64,000 bases of DNA from Pachypanchax playfairii (lineage: Eukaryota; Chordata; Actinopteri; Cyprinodontiformes; Aplocheilidae), in the NCBI GenBank assembly GCA_006937955.1, contig SSNP01000084.1, forward strand, positions 192,546 through 256,545. The letters run 5' to 3'. The notes beneath the pieces were generated by a model. It saw only the letters and a program-made list of their open reading frames with translations. It was not told where the DNA came from and searched no databases. The position numbers and the translations under genes are program-made. Numbering within the stretch: the stretch's first letter is position 1; every line of letters begins with the position of its first letter. Positions 1 to 15,000 of this stretch are shown here, piece by piece.

Positions 1-57
1 TAAGTTAGAGGTTTTGTTTTATTTTGAAGGAACAGAAACAGAAAACCATGAACTCAC

Positions 58-3000
58 CAGTCTATCTCCAGACAAAACCTCCAACAGTGAGATCAGGTTG
101 TGTCCATCCTGTAAGTCTTCATATAGGTCGTTTATATGCTTTCGTACCTGCAAAAACAGGAGAACGATAAATATCAGGAAATTAAAAAAAAAAACAGTGC
201 AGGTTTAAATTTATATAAATATTATTTGGAGGATTTATTGAAAAGTTTAACAATCAAAGTTTCATATTGTTTTCTTCTAATTTGAGCATTTTATGTTTAC
301 GCCTCTTCAATGAAATGTTGTATCTTCCTATGAAATGACATAAATGTAACATGAAATGTTTGCAGGTTATCACTGTGACACCTCAACCAAACACTTGAGT
401 GAGGCGCTTAACAACTGCAGTCCGAGGCGCTCCTTCCTGTCCTAAATACCTCGCCTCTGAAATCACAGCGCTGTCCGTTGACCTGCTTTCACACGAGACT
501 TTCAGCCCTGTAATCCCAGATAACGGTCACAGCTGTGGAATCAAAATAACCCTGCACCTTTTTTATTATTGGGTAAGCAATGCAGATGTCCAACTGTTAC
601 TTAGCACCTAAGATTACTGACAAGATGGAAGGAGGTCTGAATCTGCCTGTCAAAAAAAAAAAAAAAAAAAAGACAACAAGCTCATTATGAAGTAAATTAA
701 AACTAGTTTATTTATGTCTTGCGCATTCTTCTGATGACTAAAAATACTGTAAATCTGTTCAAAACTAATATCTTTAAACAAACCAACCAATAAATAAATC
801 ATCTGCTAGTATGGCAAATATATTTCTACTAAAGTTATATAATAAATACCAATTGTCTTCAGACAATGCAACGTAAATTATAAAATAAAACACAGATAAT
901 TAGATTTTATTGTTTCTCAATGTGATTTTTAAATAAGCCAAATGTTGTGAGCCTGTGGATTGACTAGATAATTGATTGATTTTTTTATCTCTATTAGAGA
1001 TAATTATGAGACTCTTATAGTTGGGGTTATGGAGGAAAAAACATGATCATTGGGGTCAATGTATGTCATCACTTAGAGACTTAATATTTACACAAAATAT
1101 TTAGGTCAGCCCATCTGAAAACTGAGATATTTCAGTGTGAATCAAAATGCTGCTTATCTGGTATGATCCTTTGACCTATATCACTACGGAGGCTAAAACA
1201 CGCAACTGATGATCGTATTTATGCAACATATCCTTTACTTGCCCCGTTTAGCTGAATGTGATCTGACATTCACCTTTTTGACTTCTCTTGTTTCTGCTTT
1301 TGAGGAATATAAATGTGTTTAATCAAACTTTTTAAAGAAATACCACTGACTTTCTTTAAACATTCAATGTTCCCTGAATGTACTCACATGCATAACTTTG
1401 TATCCACAACTGTTTATATCACATTGCTTCAAACCCATCCCAATTTAGCTGTGCAATAAAAAAAATATTAGAATCAAAAGAACCAGATCAGTGAAAAAAG
1501 AAATACACTCAGTTTTAATGTTTTTTGCATCAATCTGCTCATGAGTTTTTTTGTAAAAGCGTAGCACTGTCAAGCTTCCTTCCCGTGGAATCAATTAGTT
1601 TCAAGGCAATCGCATGCCAGTTTGGTGAGCACACACAGCCATACAAAGTGTGACGTAGTAAAGCAGGAAAATCAATCAAGTCTCATGGGTTTAATGAGCA
1701 AAACGTTGCTGTAAAGGCAATAAGTTTTCTTGTTTTCTTGGTGGGACAGAATCCTAAACCACCTAAACTGTTAAACTAGCAAGACCAAACAGCTCATGAT
1801 TACTGTTCACAAGACTTGAACTAAACCAGTGTTCGAATTATTTCCCACAAATAACATAAACAAATGTCATTCAACATTGGCCATGATTTATGTTCATGTG
1901 GTGCTTAAAGCACGTGTAGAAACATTTCTCTTATTGTTTGTTTATGTTCATAAATGTGCAACAGATAGGACATGTCCTCGCTCGTCTGTCTGCTTAAGTG
2001 TTTTATAAAATTCCAAACACTTGATGAAACACCACAGTCAGCAACTCAAAATCCTTTAACAAAAGCAAACCTGTTGCAGCAACACGTAAAACTCAAATAT
2101 AATCCCAAATGGCTTTTAAACGAGCTTTAATCACAACTGAGCAGGAATCTTAACATGTTAGGACCAAAAAGGTAAACATTAATGATTTATTATCTTGTTG
2201 CAAGGGAAATACTTTGATAATTGTGGCAATTATTTCATTATAATTTCGGTAAAATATATACAAGCATCGAGCCGTCATGTTTGAATGGATACTCTCTTAC
2301 CTTGATCAGATGTTGGTTTATCCATTTTGTAAATGTCTTTTTCTGGACTCTGTCTCTTTCATCTGAAAGAAAGAAAAAAAAACACACTATTAGTTTTAGG
2401 ATTTTGTTTATATCACAAAGTTGTTTGAGCAAATCCTTTTTTTAAGGAAACACTCGATGAATCAAACCTAATTCTGCAACACGGACACTTTATTTATTTA
2501 TTTTTTCCAACATCTGTTTATTGCTTTTATGATTTAAACAAGATCCAAAAATAACTCACATGTGAACAAAACACAAAAAAAAAAAAAACACTTTCAAGGT
2601 GGCTAACATGTGTAAATTGCATTGNGAGAGCGTTTTTCAAGTTTGGTATATCAGGGCTGTATATTAGTTTTTAGTCCAAGAGGTCGGAGCATAGTCCACA
2701 AGAGAGGCTTGCGATAAGCTGACAGGGGACCTGTCCTCCTTGAGATTGGGAATATAGCAACACTTCAGATCCCAACGCATATCATACGGTACAGTGTGAT
2801 TGGAAACTTACAATGTGATTTAACAACAAACAGGTTTAGTCAAGATATGTTCAATTTTTCATTCATTGTTACAAATATTTACGCGTTTCACGAACACTTT
2901 ATAACTAAAAATGGGACGTCTGTCTGTATATGCACATCGCATTCTTAATCTGAAGGGTTTAATACAGAGTTGGCTCACGCTTTGTGGCTACACTTTAATA

Positions 3001-6000
3001 TATAAATTCAACAAAATACTGTTAAATTTAATTAAGAAATTTGAAGGGAATTTTCAATTCTTTTTTTTTTTACATGGTTTTTACTCACATTTTTAATTTC
3101 ATGCATTACATCATTTTGTTAGGATAAACAGAAGTGTTTGTAGTTCTTTAATATAAATACTCCTCTGTATCTTTATGCTTTGTGCTTTGGTGTGCAGCCA
3201 TTTTGAAACAGTATGAGGTCATCCTCAAACTGTTGCCACAAAGTTGGGATTGTAAAATTGCCCAAAACATCTTGGTTTGCCTAAGCAATAAAAGTCCTTT
3301 TCCCTAGAACTAAAGGGCTGAGCCCAACTCCTTGATACAACCCCATACCATAATACACCCTCCACCAATTTGACGTATCAAGAGTCTAGCGTCTTTTACA
3401 CCACTGCATCCAAAGCTTTGCATGGCACTGGGCAATGTACCGTAAGGCTTCATGGATCATAGCAACCCACTTCATGAAACGCTTGACATTTCTGTTGCTG
3501 AACTAATCTGAAGCCGACATGACGTTTGGAGGCTCGTTGTTTTAATCAGCAGAAAAAAAGTGGCAGAATTCTGTGCCCCTCAGCATGTGCTGATCTTTGT
3601 GAGTTTATGTGTATCTGATGTTGCACTCAATTGTTTCCACTTTGTGCCAATACAACTAACAGTTCACTCCTGAACATTTAGTATTGAGGAGATTTCACTG
3701 CACAGATGACATCCTATCACAGTAACATAGAAGTCACTGAGCGACCCATTCTTTTACTGATGTTTGTAGAAGCAGGTTTGATGTGGCCTTGGAAGTGATT
3801 AAAACCTGAGTTCTTTTTAAAGTTTAACCCTCTGTTTTCTGATAAACTCAGACTTTCATACTTTCATCTTATTACAGAATTGTTCAAAGGAGACTCAAAA
3901 AACACATATACAACATTTCAAAACAGCATTACATAACGTGCACCCAAGTACAGACAGGTCTTTACTGTCACACACCTAAACCTTGGGTATGAATAATTTA
4001 CAAAAAGGTTGCAAAAAAATAACAGTTACGTCAGCATAAATAACAAGTTTAACGGGATGCCTAAGAATGAAGAAATTGCAGGAACAAACTAAAAGCACGG
4101 GATACGAAAATAAAGAGAATCTGAAGCAGAACATGTTCTTTATATCTCAACAAAAGAGTTCCTATGTGCAACTGCATGTGTTAAAAGCACTGAAAGATCA
4201 ATTAGCATGATTAGTGTTCTTTTCTGACACCCTGATTGCTAATTATTACAATAAAATCAAAGTAAAAAAATTAATAAAAACCTTTACCACAAACTGTAAC
4301 AATAAAAGACGAGCAAACAAATAAAAAGATTCACAAAGGAGGGAAAGTTCTGACTTGTGATGAATTCACTCAGTTACAAGCCGTCAAAGGAGGCATACCA
4401 CTTCATGATATTTGTTGTTTATCACCATAGCAACAGGACTTCAGCATGTGACATAAGAAATGAGAGTAGGAGTGAATGCAATTACAAAAAAACATAAAAC
4501 ATTTCTTGAAAAATAACTGCTTTATTCCACTAATGGCTTCTAGAAAAAGTACTAAATATGTAAAAAAGAGAACAATTTAATTAATATTCTTTGGGTATAA
4601 ATGTTTCCAGATTTCTTTTCTCTTGGTATGTTTCTTCAAAATGATCTAATCTTGGTGCAGAGTGAGATTCAGGCCAGTCACCACAGCTGTGACTCATTTT
4701 ACTGCCTCCACGTGTTCTGCTCTGCCCTAACTCCTCGAAGTAATCTTTGCCAATTGCAAAAATAAAAAAAAATAAAAACTCACTTGCAGAATCAATAGCT
4801 TTAATGGATAAATCTGTCAGCCAGCTCAGGTTTATCCCACAGCTAATGGCATCAGCAGTACAGCAGCAGCTTTTCCTGAACTCTGACCACACGACTAAAA
4901 ACACAGATAACCTCTCAACTTTACTAATACTGACTGCAGATTACAGGATAAGATTTCCTCATGATCTCAGACTTATTATAATGAGCAAGCACAAGTATAA
5001 GCAAGCAATGAGATAAATACTGACCCATGCAGCACATGAGAGCTACCAGATGTGCTCTGTGATCTCTCTCAGTTTTAAGCAAGTGTTTCATCCTGTGTGG
5101 CACCTCGAGGGCCAGCCAGAGGATCGTGGTTCAGGTAGATGGATGCCGTGTGGATAAAAGCTGTAACAGTCTCCCTGATCTCGCTTGTACGTCTAACAGC
5201 CTCAGAGGCAGCTCCCTCTCTCTTCAAGCATCCCGAGCGAGTCCTGTCAGGTTTTCCATGCCTACTTGCTAATTTGAGTTTCCAAGCGGTTCGGTGTTTA
5301 TCTAGCAGCAGCCCGCAGAATCAGAGAAAAATAATGTCATTGAAATAATAAAAAACATGCATATATGTCTTGTGTCTGAATGTTTTCAGCCTCCAGGACC
5401 ATGTTTTTATCTCGGCTCAAAAAAAAGTTCAAAGATGAAAAGGTTTTAAGATCATCATCACTAAGAGTCCCACAATGTTTTGTTTTCTCTAATCAGCAAA
5501 CACAACTATAAAAACATCTAGGAAATGGAAAATCCACATGAAATTTTCCTGTTCAAACATATTTCAGCCTAAAGCTACGATGTAACACATCTTATCGTTT
5601 TGATATGCAACCAATGTTTTCCCCACAAACATTTACATCTAAAAAAAAAAAAACCTGCTACTGATACAACGTTAGATTTTCAAACCTGACAAACTTCTAA
5701 GAAGTCTGTGTGTTTACACCTGACGATATAGCAGCTTTTATTAATATTACATTATCTCCAACTGAAGTGGACAAAATACTAAAAAAAATCATGACTGTTT
5801 TAATAAATATTTTTTTTAGAATTATAACAAGCCCAGAATAAAAAAATTTAAATGATAATAAAGGGCATCTGGGGCTCTGTTCTCTGTAGATTCTTCCATT
5901 TAGTTCATCTAAAAATAGCACCTCAGCAAAGGCAGCTGAGATTTGGAAAGTGGGTTGGACTGACAATTATTACACTCAATTATTATTATTATACTCAAGT

Positions 6001-9000
6001 TGAAGATGGAAGAAGAAGCATGTCACATTATTAAGAAAAATAAACCAGTTTAAGTTTAAATTAAAGAAACTTTAGAAAAGTTGTGAATATTTATAATAAA
6101 ATAATGAGAAACTATTCTGAGCTGTTAAGTCATTAGTAATTTATTTATTCATGGTGGTGCCGAGCAGCTGATTTAAGATGGAATAAAGATGTACAGCTAA
6201 CAGTGGGAGACCGCTTATTGTGTGCAATGTGGCCCATACATAAAACAAAAACAAAATATTCCTGGAAATCTTCCTGTTCAGTTCAAAACATCAAGTGCAG
6301 GAAAATAAACTATACTTGCTGTCAGTAGTGTTAATAAAATAAGATTTGTGATCACTCCTTTCTATATCTGTGCTTTTCAAAATAATAATAAAAAAAAAAC
6401 TTTAAGTGAGTTTAAATAGTGTAGTGCCCTCTTGAGGATCTTCTGGGAATTAAAAAGTAACTGAAAAATCTCCAAATGGTCATTTAATATCTAATTATAA
6501 GATTAAACCAGAGAGTAGAAATAGCAAATAAACAACCTCTGACCCTTAAACAGACACACGGTTACAGCTACTGTGATCACACACACATCATCTCTAAGTA
6601 CACAACTTTATCAATCAAGCTGCGGTTACGTGATTCGGACTTTAGCAGTTGACTTATTTCTTCTGATTGAATTAGCGGAAGTAAATAAGTCGGCTTCAAT
6701 GCAAATACTGTACGTCACATTCACAGGTGGTAATTATTAGTGAAACATTCTATTATTAGGTGGTTTATGATGATATTATGCATTTCTAATAAAACAGCAT
6801 CCAGTATCAGCAGAATTTAAAACATTTCTGTGTAATTAACTCTAACTTTACTTAAAAAGTTGAGTGTGAAACATCAAAACTGGAGGTTAAAACTTTATTA
6901 TTATTATTGAACAATAACAAGCTGGATTTTCATGTCAAGTTTCACCTAAATTCAGCCACGTCTTAAATTTTTTTTTAGGATCAAGATCAGGTTATTTTAT
7001 TTTTATCTTTAAGCAGGAGTGTGGGAACAAAGCAGGATGTGTTAAAGCTTGCACAGAAAACCAGACTGACCAGAAATCTCTCACATAACATTTAAAATGA
7101 CAGGCATCACACCTCTAATCTTTCAAGCCTCATCAACTTACACTGATATCAATTTAAACTGTTTACAAATAAATCCTCTGGAATTCAGATGTTTTGGGGG
7201 TTTTTTTATATAAAACTAGATATTTTGGGAGTATGTGTGCACCCAATCTGCTGTCTGAGCCCACCAAAAGCTTTCAAACAGGCTGAAACTTATTTGTAGA
7301 TCTCAGTGTAGCACATGTGCACAGCTATATATATCCACGACGCTGCCCCTGAAACTGCATGCCATATAATCTTTGCCACTCAGGTGACATCCCCCATTCT
7401 CGAACACACATGCATCATGGAGGACTGAAGGAAAGTCATGCTGGTGGAAGGAATAGAGATTAAAGTCTGTTTTCTACTCCAATCCTCGACGTTCTTCACA
7501 ATAAAATCACTTCAGATGTTGCATGTTGCCTTGGATTTAATTCATGTACTCTAAACTTGGTATCTGCTGTTTGTGTTTGTTGTAGCAGGACAATCTGCTG
7601 TCAGTCATTTTCTCATCTTCATCAGCTTGTTTAAATAGAAGAGGGGATAGACTGATGTTTCTCTAATAGCGTTCATCGTCTTTATTTTAAAAATCCTCAC
7701 AGTCTGAGCTGAGCAAAGTTAAAAAGTCCTAGCAATCAAAATCCAGCCTGTGTAATCCTCTTGACCTCGTAGGGAAGGGAAATAAAAACATGCAATCTAA
7801 ACTGAAGGACTCAACCTTCACTCTAATGACAAGGACTCACTGATGCTATACAGTATATCTCTTATGTCACAACTAAATTCCCTTTTATCAGTAGTGTTCT
7901 GACTACAAAGCAGTGTGCAAAAGAGCAGGAGAGATTTAACATTTAGCCCAAAGTTTTGATATTGCTAAGAATCAACGAATCATGAAAATACATTAATATG
8001 GTGATGCCGCTGTGTGGAATGTGAATGCACCAGCAAAGTAGTTTTTTGGGCATCTTATTTCACCAAACACTCACAAATACAAATCAAACATCATGATCAT
8101 GTAGCAGGCTGATAAGGAATGACAAATCTTAACAAAATTAAATGCAAAATTCATCTAAAAACCTTTGGATATCAGTTTAAATGATTGACAGACTTGCGCT
8201 GCCATCCTTTACTGGTTTCCACACAACAGTTTTCTGCTCAGTTCCTCAAACAACTACTGCTGATGGTTTAGTTTGTTCAATAAAGCCACTATTTTTTTTT
8301 TTTAATAAAAAATCCTGAAACTAACATCTGGGTGTGTTTTCAAAAAGTAAACACAAGATTGATGACGATGCAGAGATACTTGAAAACACATTTTTGTCAT
8401 TCTTGGAAAGTGAGAAAACTGCAGATTTCTCAGACGGGTTGGGCAGCAAGAAAAGTAAGTGACTGAAACGGCTTTGTATATAAAACAGGTTGCGACGCAT
8501 TTATGGTGTCATATTCTAGTGTTTTGGGTGTTTTGTTTGGGTTTTTTGAGTAAAAATTCAATATTTGCTTAATCATAAAGCACCAAAGTCACAAATAATC
8601 TAATAATATTATCTAATATGATATGTAAAAACTTTCTTAGACATCTCTTAACCCTTTAACAGGCCTTTAAATGTATCGCTGATACTTTTACTTGCCTCTA
8701 TTGACAGCAATTTATATCTTAGATTTTAACACATTTATTTCCATTTACATATTAAACATTAAAGTAAAAAAGGAAATAAAAAGCTGAATCAATAACAGTC
8801 AGTTTGCTGAGAAAACTCTGGCGATTAAAGGATTTAAAGAGGCCCTTCAATTAAAAACAGTTTTTCTGAGGTTTCTGTTGAATATTTTAGCTCTACAGGT
8901 GTTCTTACCTTCATAGTGGGTGAAAACAGGTCAACAACTTCTCTTTCAGTTTTAATCTCTCAAACTACGCAGGTGGCGATAATACCCGAGTTCTGCCGAG

Positions 9001-12000
9001 TCCTAACGGCCTGTATCTGTTTCATCACAACTCCTTTGTTCGTTAGTATTCGGCAGCTCCAGCAGTTGAAACCACAACTAACATGCTGCTAGCTAAAAGC
9101 TGTTAGCATAACATAGCAAACAGGAAGACACGACGTCTGACGTTGCCATGCGCAGCGGGGCAGGAAACAGGATACCTTGCTCTCATAGGCTAGTTTGTTA
9201 GCCAATCAGCAAATTCGAACAATAAATATGAACGAGCTGCTGACGAAGCAGTCTGAAGCAGCCTGACGGAAGGAGCCGGAACCACTCAAATTTTTAATGC
9301 AGACAGATTAAAAGGTCTGTTAATCAGTGTTTCCTGACGTTTTTTAGATATAAAATGTTTCATATTACAGGTTAATACTTAAGGAATAACCACAAAGTCC
9401 TGAAATGTGTATGAAATGGCCTCTTTAAGAAAGAAAGGAAGTTTGGCTTTGGCTCACTGTTTCCCAGCATCTGCTGCATTCAGGAGAGAAGGGTGGTGGA
9501 GTGGGAGAGGAAAGGCTGCAGAGCATGAGTCAGGACAGGGACAGAGACTCAGATGATCTCATGTAAGAGAAGCTAAATAGAGCTGTGGTCTGAGCCTCAG
9601 TCATGCTGGTCTTTCTATCACCATGACAGCGTACACTAAACACAACAGTGAGAGCGTGCATGTGCGCTTTGCGCTAACATGATGCAACTGTGAGGCACTG
9701 CAGTACAGGCTGATTTATTATAACTTCTAAAACAATCATATTGATTAGATGTGCAATATTCTGTATGTTGAGTTCTAATGAATAATACATGAGTGATAAT
9801 TATACAGAGACATTTACGCTGGCTTTTTCTGCATTTTTCTACTTTTGTTTTTACATTAAAGGATTCAGAACTGCAATAAAAACTAATAAAAAAAACATTT
9901 TAAAATATACTGCTTGTCGTATTGTTTTACTTTTTTCTACATAAAATCTTGGTGAAACAATGTTTAATATTGTTTCTGACAGAGAAAAACAAATCAGTCT
10001 GATCACAGAACAAATCCAAGTGAAACCTTTTAAATAAAAGCAGAAGCAGATGTGCTTCTGATAGACGTAGCAGTGAAATTATCGAGACGAAATTAGAAAC
10101 GGATCTTGACATTTCATATCCATCATTAGCACTTATAGGACTGTGGTATATAATATGACTGGATGATTATAGCATTATTGGGTTTTATTCAAATTAAACC
10201 CAATCCAGTGCTCATTTAAACCAGTTAGTTCTGATTGTTCTACTCTTTAATACTATGAACAAACACATCTATATAATAATTCCCTTGTTTGGGTTTTATG
10301 AAAGTAAGAAGAGCAAATAAGTGGACTTATTTATAAATCTGGGATTTTTCTGGTTCCGATAATGTTTTTGTTACAGCATGCTCAAGTAATACAACCCCTT
10401 TTATCTTTAAACCATTAATTAGCTGATCTATAAAGTAAGGTTTAGTTTGCATGTCAACTTTGCACAAGCAACATCCAATGTAAAACTCTGCAGGTATCAA
10501 GGATCTCCTGTGATTTGATGATTTTCAGCCTGAATAAAAGTCCGGACAAACCGTGTCAGCTGTCAGAAACTCGGACAGTACTCCCGTAAAGACAAAGTAT
10601 CTTTTGTCCACCAGCAGACAGGCTTCATAGAGGCAGCCTGCTGTGTGTGTAAATGTGTGTGTGTGTGGGCCAGGAGGGCCATATGAATGTGATGAGTGGG
10701 CTGTCGACATTGAGCAAAGGGGAAGGGCTGGCCTCAGGAGGCAGGACAAAGGCAGTGACTGTGCATAAAAAACCCACACACACATACAATGCTATCCAAC
10801 TCCTGACTGGGTTTGATATGATCAAAATAATTAAAGCATGATTTTGAGAATAAAAGTGTTATTTTTAGGAAATGACATCTAAGTTATACTAATGCCGACT
10901 AGGATTCACAGGCAGTAAAGCAGAGCGACCACACCCAAAGCTGAATATTATATATTGAACTAGGACCCTAAGACTGATCAGTGCTGTCCACGTCATTTAA
11001 AAACTATAAACAATCAAGAATGTGCTAATGAGCAGATTTGAAGATGGATCTTTAAGAAAGATTTTCCTGACAAGCTTTTACAGAATTCTATGTATTAATC
11101 CCACTGCAAGAACATTTCCTTATCAGCTCTGATCAGGAAACACAATCCTACGGGTTCTGCTTTAGAATCATGCTACTGCTCCAAATCTACTGAAGCTATA
11201 AACGACACAAAGAGCTGACAGAATATCCCGTCTAAAAGTTGCTTTTCTAATGAGAATGAAACTTAAACGGCCCCTTCGTGTTGAAAGGCTACCAAGCAGG
11301 CTTTGCTAGAACAGCGTGAACTCGTTCAAACCACTGCCCAGCGTCAGTGGCTGTTGTATGTGAAACTATGTCTTTAACCATTCCTTAAATTGACGTCCCA
11401 TTGTCTCTGAAGCTTGTATTAAATTTCAGTTCTGTTACGTGTATTATTAAAACACAAGGTGTATGCAGGCCACCAAAAAAGCACACACAGTTCAGTGATT
11501 TTAAACTCGGTGAACTCAGTGTAGAATAGTGTATAATTACCCACGACCAGTCAAACGTCTGGACAAACTGTCTCATTCATTCAATTCTCATTCTACTGAA
11601 TTACATACCTAGTAAAATGTGAATGCACATAGAGCCACAGTTAAACAAAGACCCTGTCCCAATGCCCGCACTTGCACACTTGCGCGCTTCAAATGCGCGT
11701 TCCCGATGAGGGGCGCAAGTGCGTAGGGCGTCCCGATTCTCCAAGAGTGGAGAGTCGTGCCCTTGGCTCCGCCCCTTCAACGAAGGGTATTTCCCACAAT
11801 GCATTGCGGCGTGTGAATTTTGATGTAAGAAGAAGGAGGTGGAGAAATGGCTGAACCACCAAAAAACCACCAAAAAACGTTTTCTCAAGTGTAGACTGCA
11901 AATAATGAATATTTTATTTTAGATGTGTAATCACAATCGATTGATTCTCTGTTGGAAAGATGTGTCACATATCTTATAAAAAATATAATTAATTAATAAC

Positions 12001-15000
12001 GGTACTGATGTGTATTTTCTGACATGATATACTAACAGTTTAATAACTTATCCTGTCCTATACACCTCCTTCGGTTCCTGTGCTTCAATCCTCCCCAAAA
12101 TAAATGTTTGTTGGAGTTTTAAAATCATTTCTAGTATGAAAGTAGCGCAAACACCGACCGGTACTGCCATTTTGGTTGTCATGGAGAAAGAACGCTGTGG
12201 CACGTAGTGCTCGCTGTCCCAATACTGCTAATATGTGTGAACTTGTTCACGACGCACTTCGAACCCTTATATGCCCTTCTGCTAAGTGCACTTCATGGAA
12301 GACCGTAGGGTGCAGTGCGAGTATTGGGAGAGGGCCATAGAAGAATCTGTTTGTATCTTTTTTCCTATTTTTGTAACCATCGCAACAAGATGTTTGTTTA
12401 TCGGCCCGTTTCCATGGTTACTGGTGATAATCTTGATATGAATTGTGGCCCATTGATTCTCAAAGCATCACATGAAGCGAAGCTTGAGGCTCTAGGTCGA
12501 ATAAAACTTAAGTAAGAACAAAAACAAACATTTTTCCAGCTTTTTATCAGCTGAAAAATGTATCAATAGAAACAAAGTCACTGAGAATATTACAAAATGG
12601 AAAAAAGTGATTCCTATTACAGCACACAAAAACGTCTGCTAACAATATATATGAATAAAAACTTCTGTTTCGTGTCAGATTGCCTACTCTTTTCTCTCAT
12701 ATTAGCATTGGAAATGTAACCATTTCTTCTCTAAGCTAACAGAAACAGGAGGATCAGTTTTGGAAAGCAAACAGAAATTTTTAACTCACAAGTGAGTCTC
12801 TATTTTCAACTGAAATCAGTCAATACAGCCAAAATGTGCAGAATGTTACATGCAATACCTTAAAAAAAAGACACAAACAGTTTGTTTGACTCGATGAACA
12901 GAAACTAACACGTAAAGAACAACATGGACTGAAACGCCTTCATAAACAGTCAAATTTGAAGTTGATCGAGCGTTTAAAAACACGTCTTACCCTTTTTTGT
13001 TGGATTCATTGTCTTGCAGCAGCTAATGGAAAGACAAATATTCACTGAAATCTGAAAAACCAATCGCAGACTTGCTGAATTGGCTGAAAACGCACAAATA
13101 ACTGAGCTTGTTGTTTGTCACAGCTCTTCTGCTTGATAAGAGTAGTTACAGAATCCTACTGATGCTGCATCATATGACCCCCCTCCAGTCACGGTGTTTA
13201 GGCCTAATACCACAGCTGAAGGACCCTGAAAATGCTCAACAGCTGAGAGAGCAGGAGCAAGTGTTCACACCAGCTTTCTTTAGCTTTGTTTTAAATCATA
13301 CGCCTGAATGAAGATTCTCAAAAAGTTTGAATTCAGCCCTGATCGAACTCCACGGGCCTCGCCTGAGGACATATATGTGTGAATTCATCCAGCACACACA
13401 AAGTGGACCTCCAGTGTGAGATGGAGGTCCTCTAATCAATGTGATGGACCTAAACTGAAGCTCTATGTAAAGCTACATGAGCCACTAATGTGAGCTGACT
13501 CTGTATCATGCCTTGTCATTGTCCTGACTTACTTAAGATAAAGCACAATTCAACAACAAGCAATTATTATGATTATTATTCATGAAAGCGTGCAAAGAAA
13601 AAAAAATGGTAAGAACTCCAAAATAAAGAGGCCTTTCAATCTTATTTTTCTTAGATGTGATTAAAAACAACAAAGAGGAAACAAGTCAGAGATTTAATGA
13701 CAAACAGTCATTCTAATCAGTATGAAATCAAGCTTTTGTCTAAGCAACTCAAATTCTGCCTAATGATGTCATGCGGGAAATATTTCCTTTTTTTTTTCCA
13801 CAGCCCAGGAGTAAGATACTGAAAGCAGCCAGTCACCAGATAGAAAGAGGGAGCTGGCTGACATTTACTGAACTGTCAAGCAGGCAATTTCTTCATGGTC
13901 CAAAAAGCCCCCAGCACATCCACTCAGCACTAAACCCTACCTTTATATTTTTCCAATACATCCTCATAAGCTTGGAGGTATTCCTGTTCGTCCGAGAGCG
14001 CATAAGCCTGCGGTGCGTACTGAGCCATAACCCGGGCTTCACAAACTGGACATTCACCAGCAGCGACGGACAGAGACACAACATGTGTAACTGTGTGTGC
14101 ATGTGTGTGTTTGTGTATTTGCTGAGGGCTGGAGAGTGATCGGCGCTGTTGTCGTCCTAAAGGAAACGCCCTGAATCCGCCCCTTGTCAGAGATCTGACC
14201 AATAGGAGACACTTCCTCTCAGGAGATTGATAGGTGAGACTGTCTGAGGTCTGTGTTCCTGATTGCTGGTCTTAAAAAGCCAATTACACGAGACCATCTT
14301 AATGAACCAGGTTGTAACCGTCTTTATAAGTCACAAATAGTTGATTTTGATTGTTATTATTTCTATAGTTTTCAGGAAATAAAAAAAACCTGTCGGTAGC
14401 GCGTGGAATTTATCATTTCTAGTGATTTCAAGCAACTTTTTTTTTCTTGATTCACAGGATTACCTACTCAATTTTTGCTGAGTCTCTGTATCAGCTGGAG
14501 CTTTATTGTCTCACAGATTTCATGATTAGCCTACGTCACCCACAACCGGGTTTCTGATTTTAAATTTACAACATCAGATAGAGTCAAAGTATCATTATAA
14601 AGCGATTAGCAGCTGTAAAGCAGCTTCCCACGCGTGGCAACATGTATAAAACAATCCGAGGCAGAAGTTTGCTCTGTTATTCTGTAATAGGGACATTTAA
14701 GGGTCTTAATTTTAATGCACAGGGTAGACTAAACAATACATCTAAAACAAAAACAGTCTGCACAGAAAGAGGTGTCCGAAAACTGTTTATGTCCCTAAAT
14801 GAAACGGAGAACATAAGACATCCATAAATACCGCTTCTGATTTGCACATTTACCGTCTCATTATTTTTGCCGTTTTATTTCCATCAACTGTGACCTATTG
14901 AACACGAAGGTGGACGTTCCTCACCTGCGATCCGAAGTACAGCTCTCTCCGCCGGATCCAGTATGGATCCTCCCTGGATCTTCCTCTTGGACCGTTCATG

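Larger units (their letters stand above)
2363..13940 (-). other. dst: large dst intron (about 11.6 kb)
   Basis: Intron between the isoform 1 first exon and the first CH1 exon. It holds a decayed Tc1-like transposon (3.2-3.8 kb), a ~600-bp TTAA-flanked MITE (8.8-9.4 kb) and a second MITE with different termini (11.65-12.34 kb), each listed separately. The remainder is AT-rich with no supported exon. One ambiguous base (N) lies at 2625. Confidence 0.75.

Noticed and set aside
4581..4755. Possible dst exon (DYFEELGQ...) with a good polypyrimidine tract and matching phase to the 14.0 kb exon
   Set aside because: The 14.0 kb exon is the known isoform 1 start, which joins DERDRVQ at 2362. The 4.6 kb frame has no family similarity and ends in a stop.
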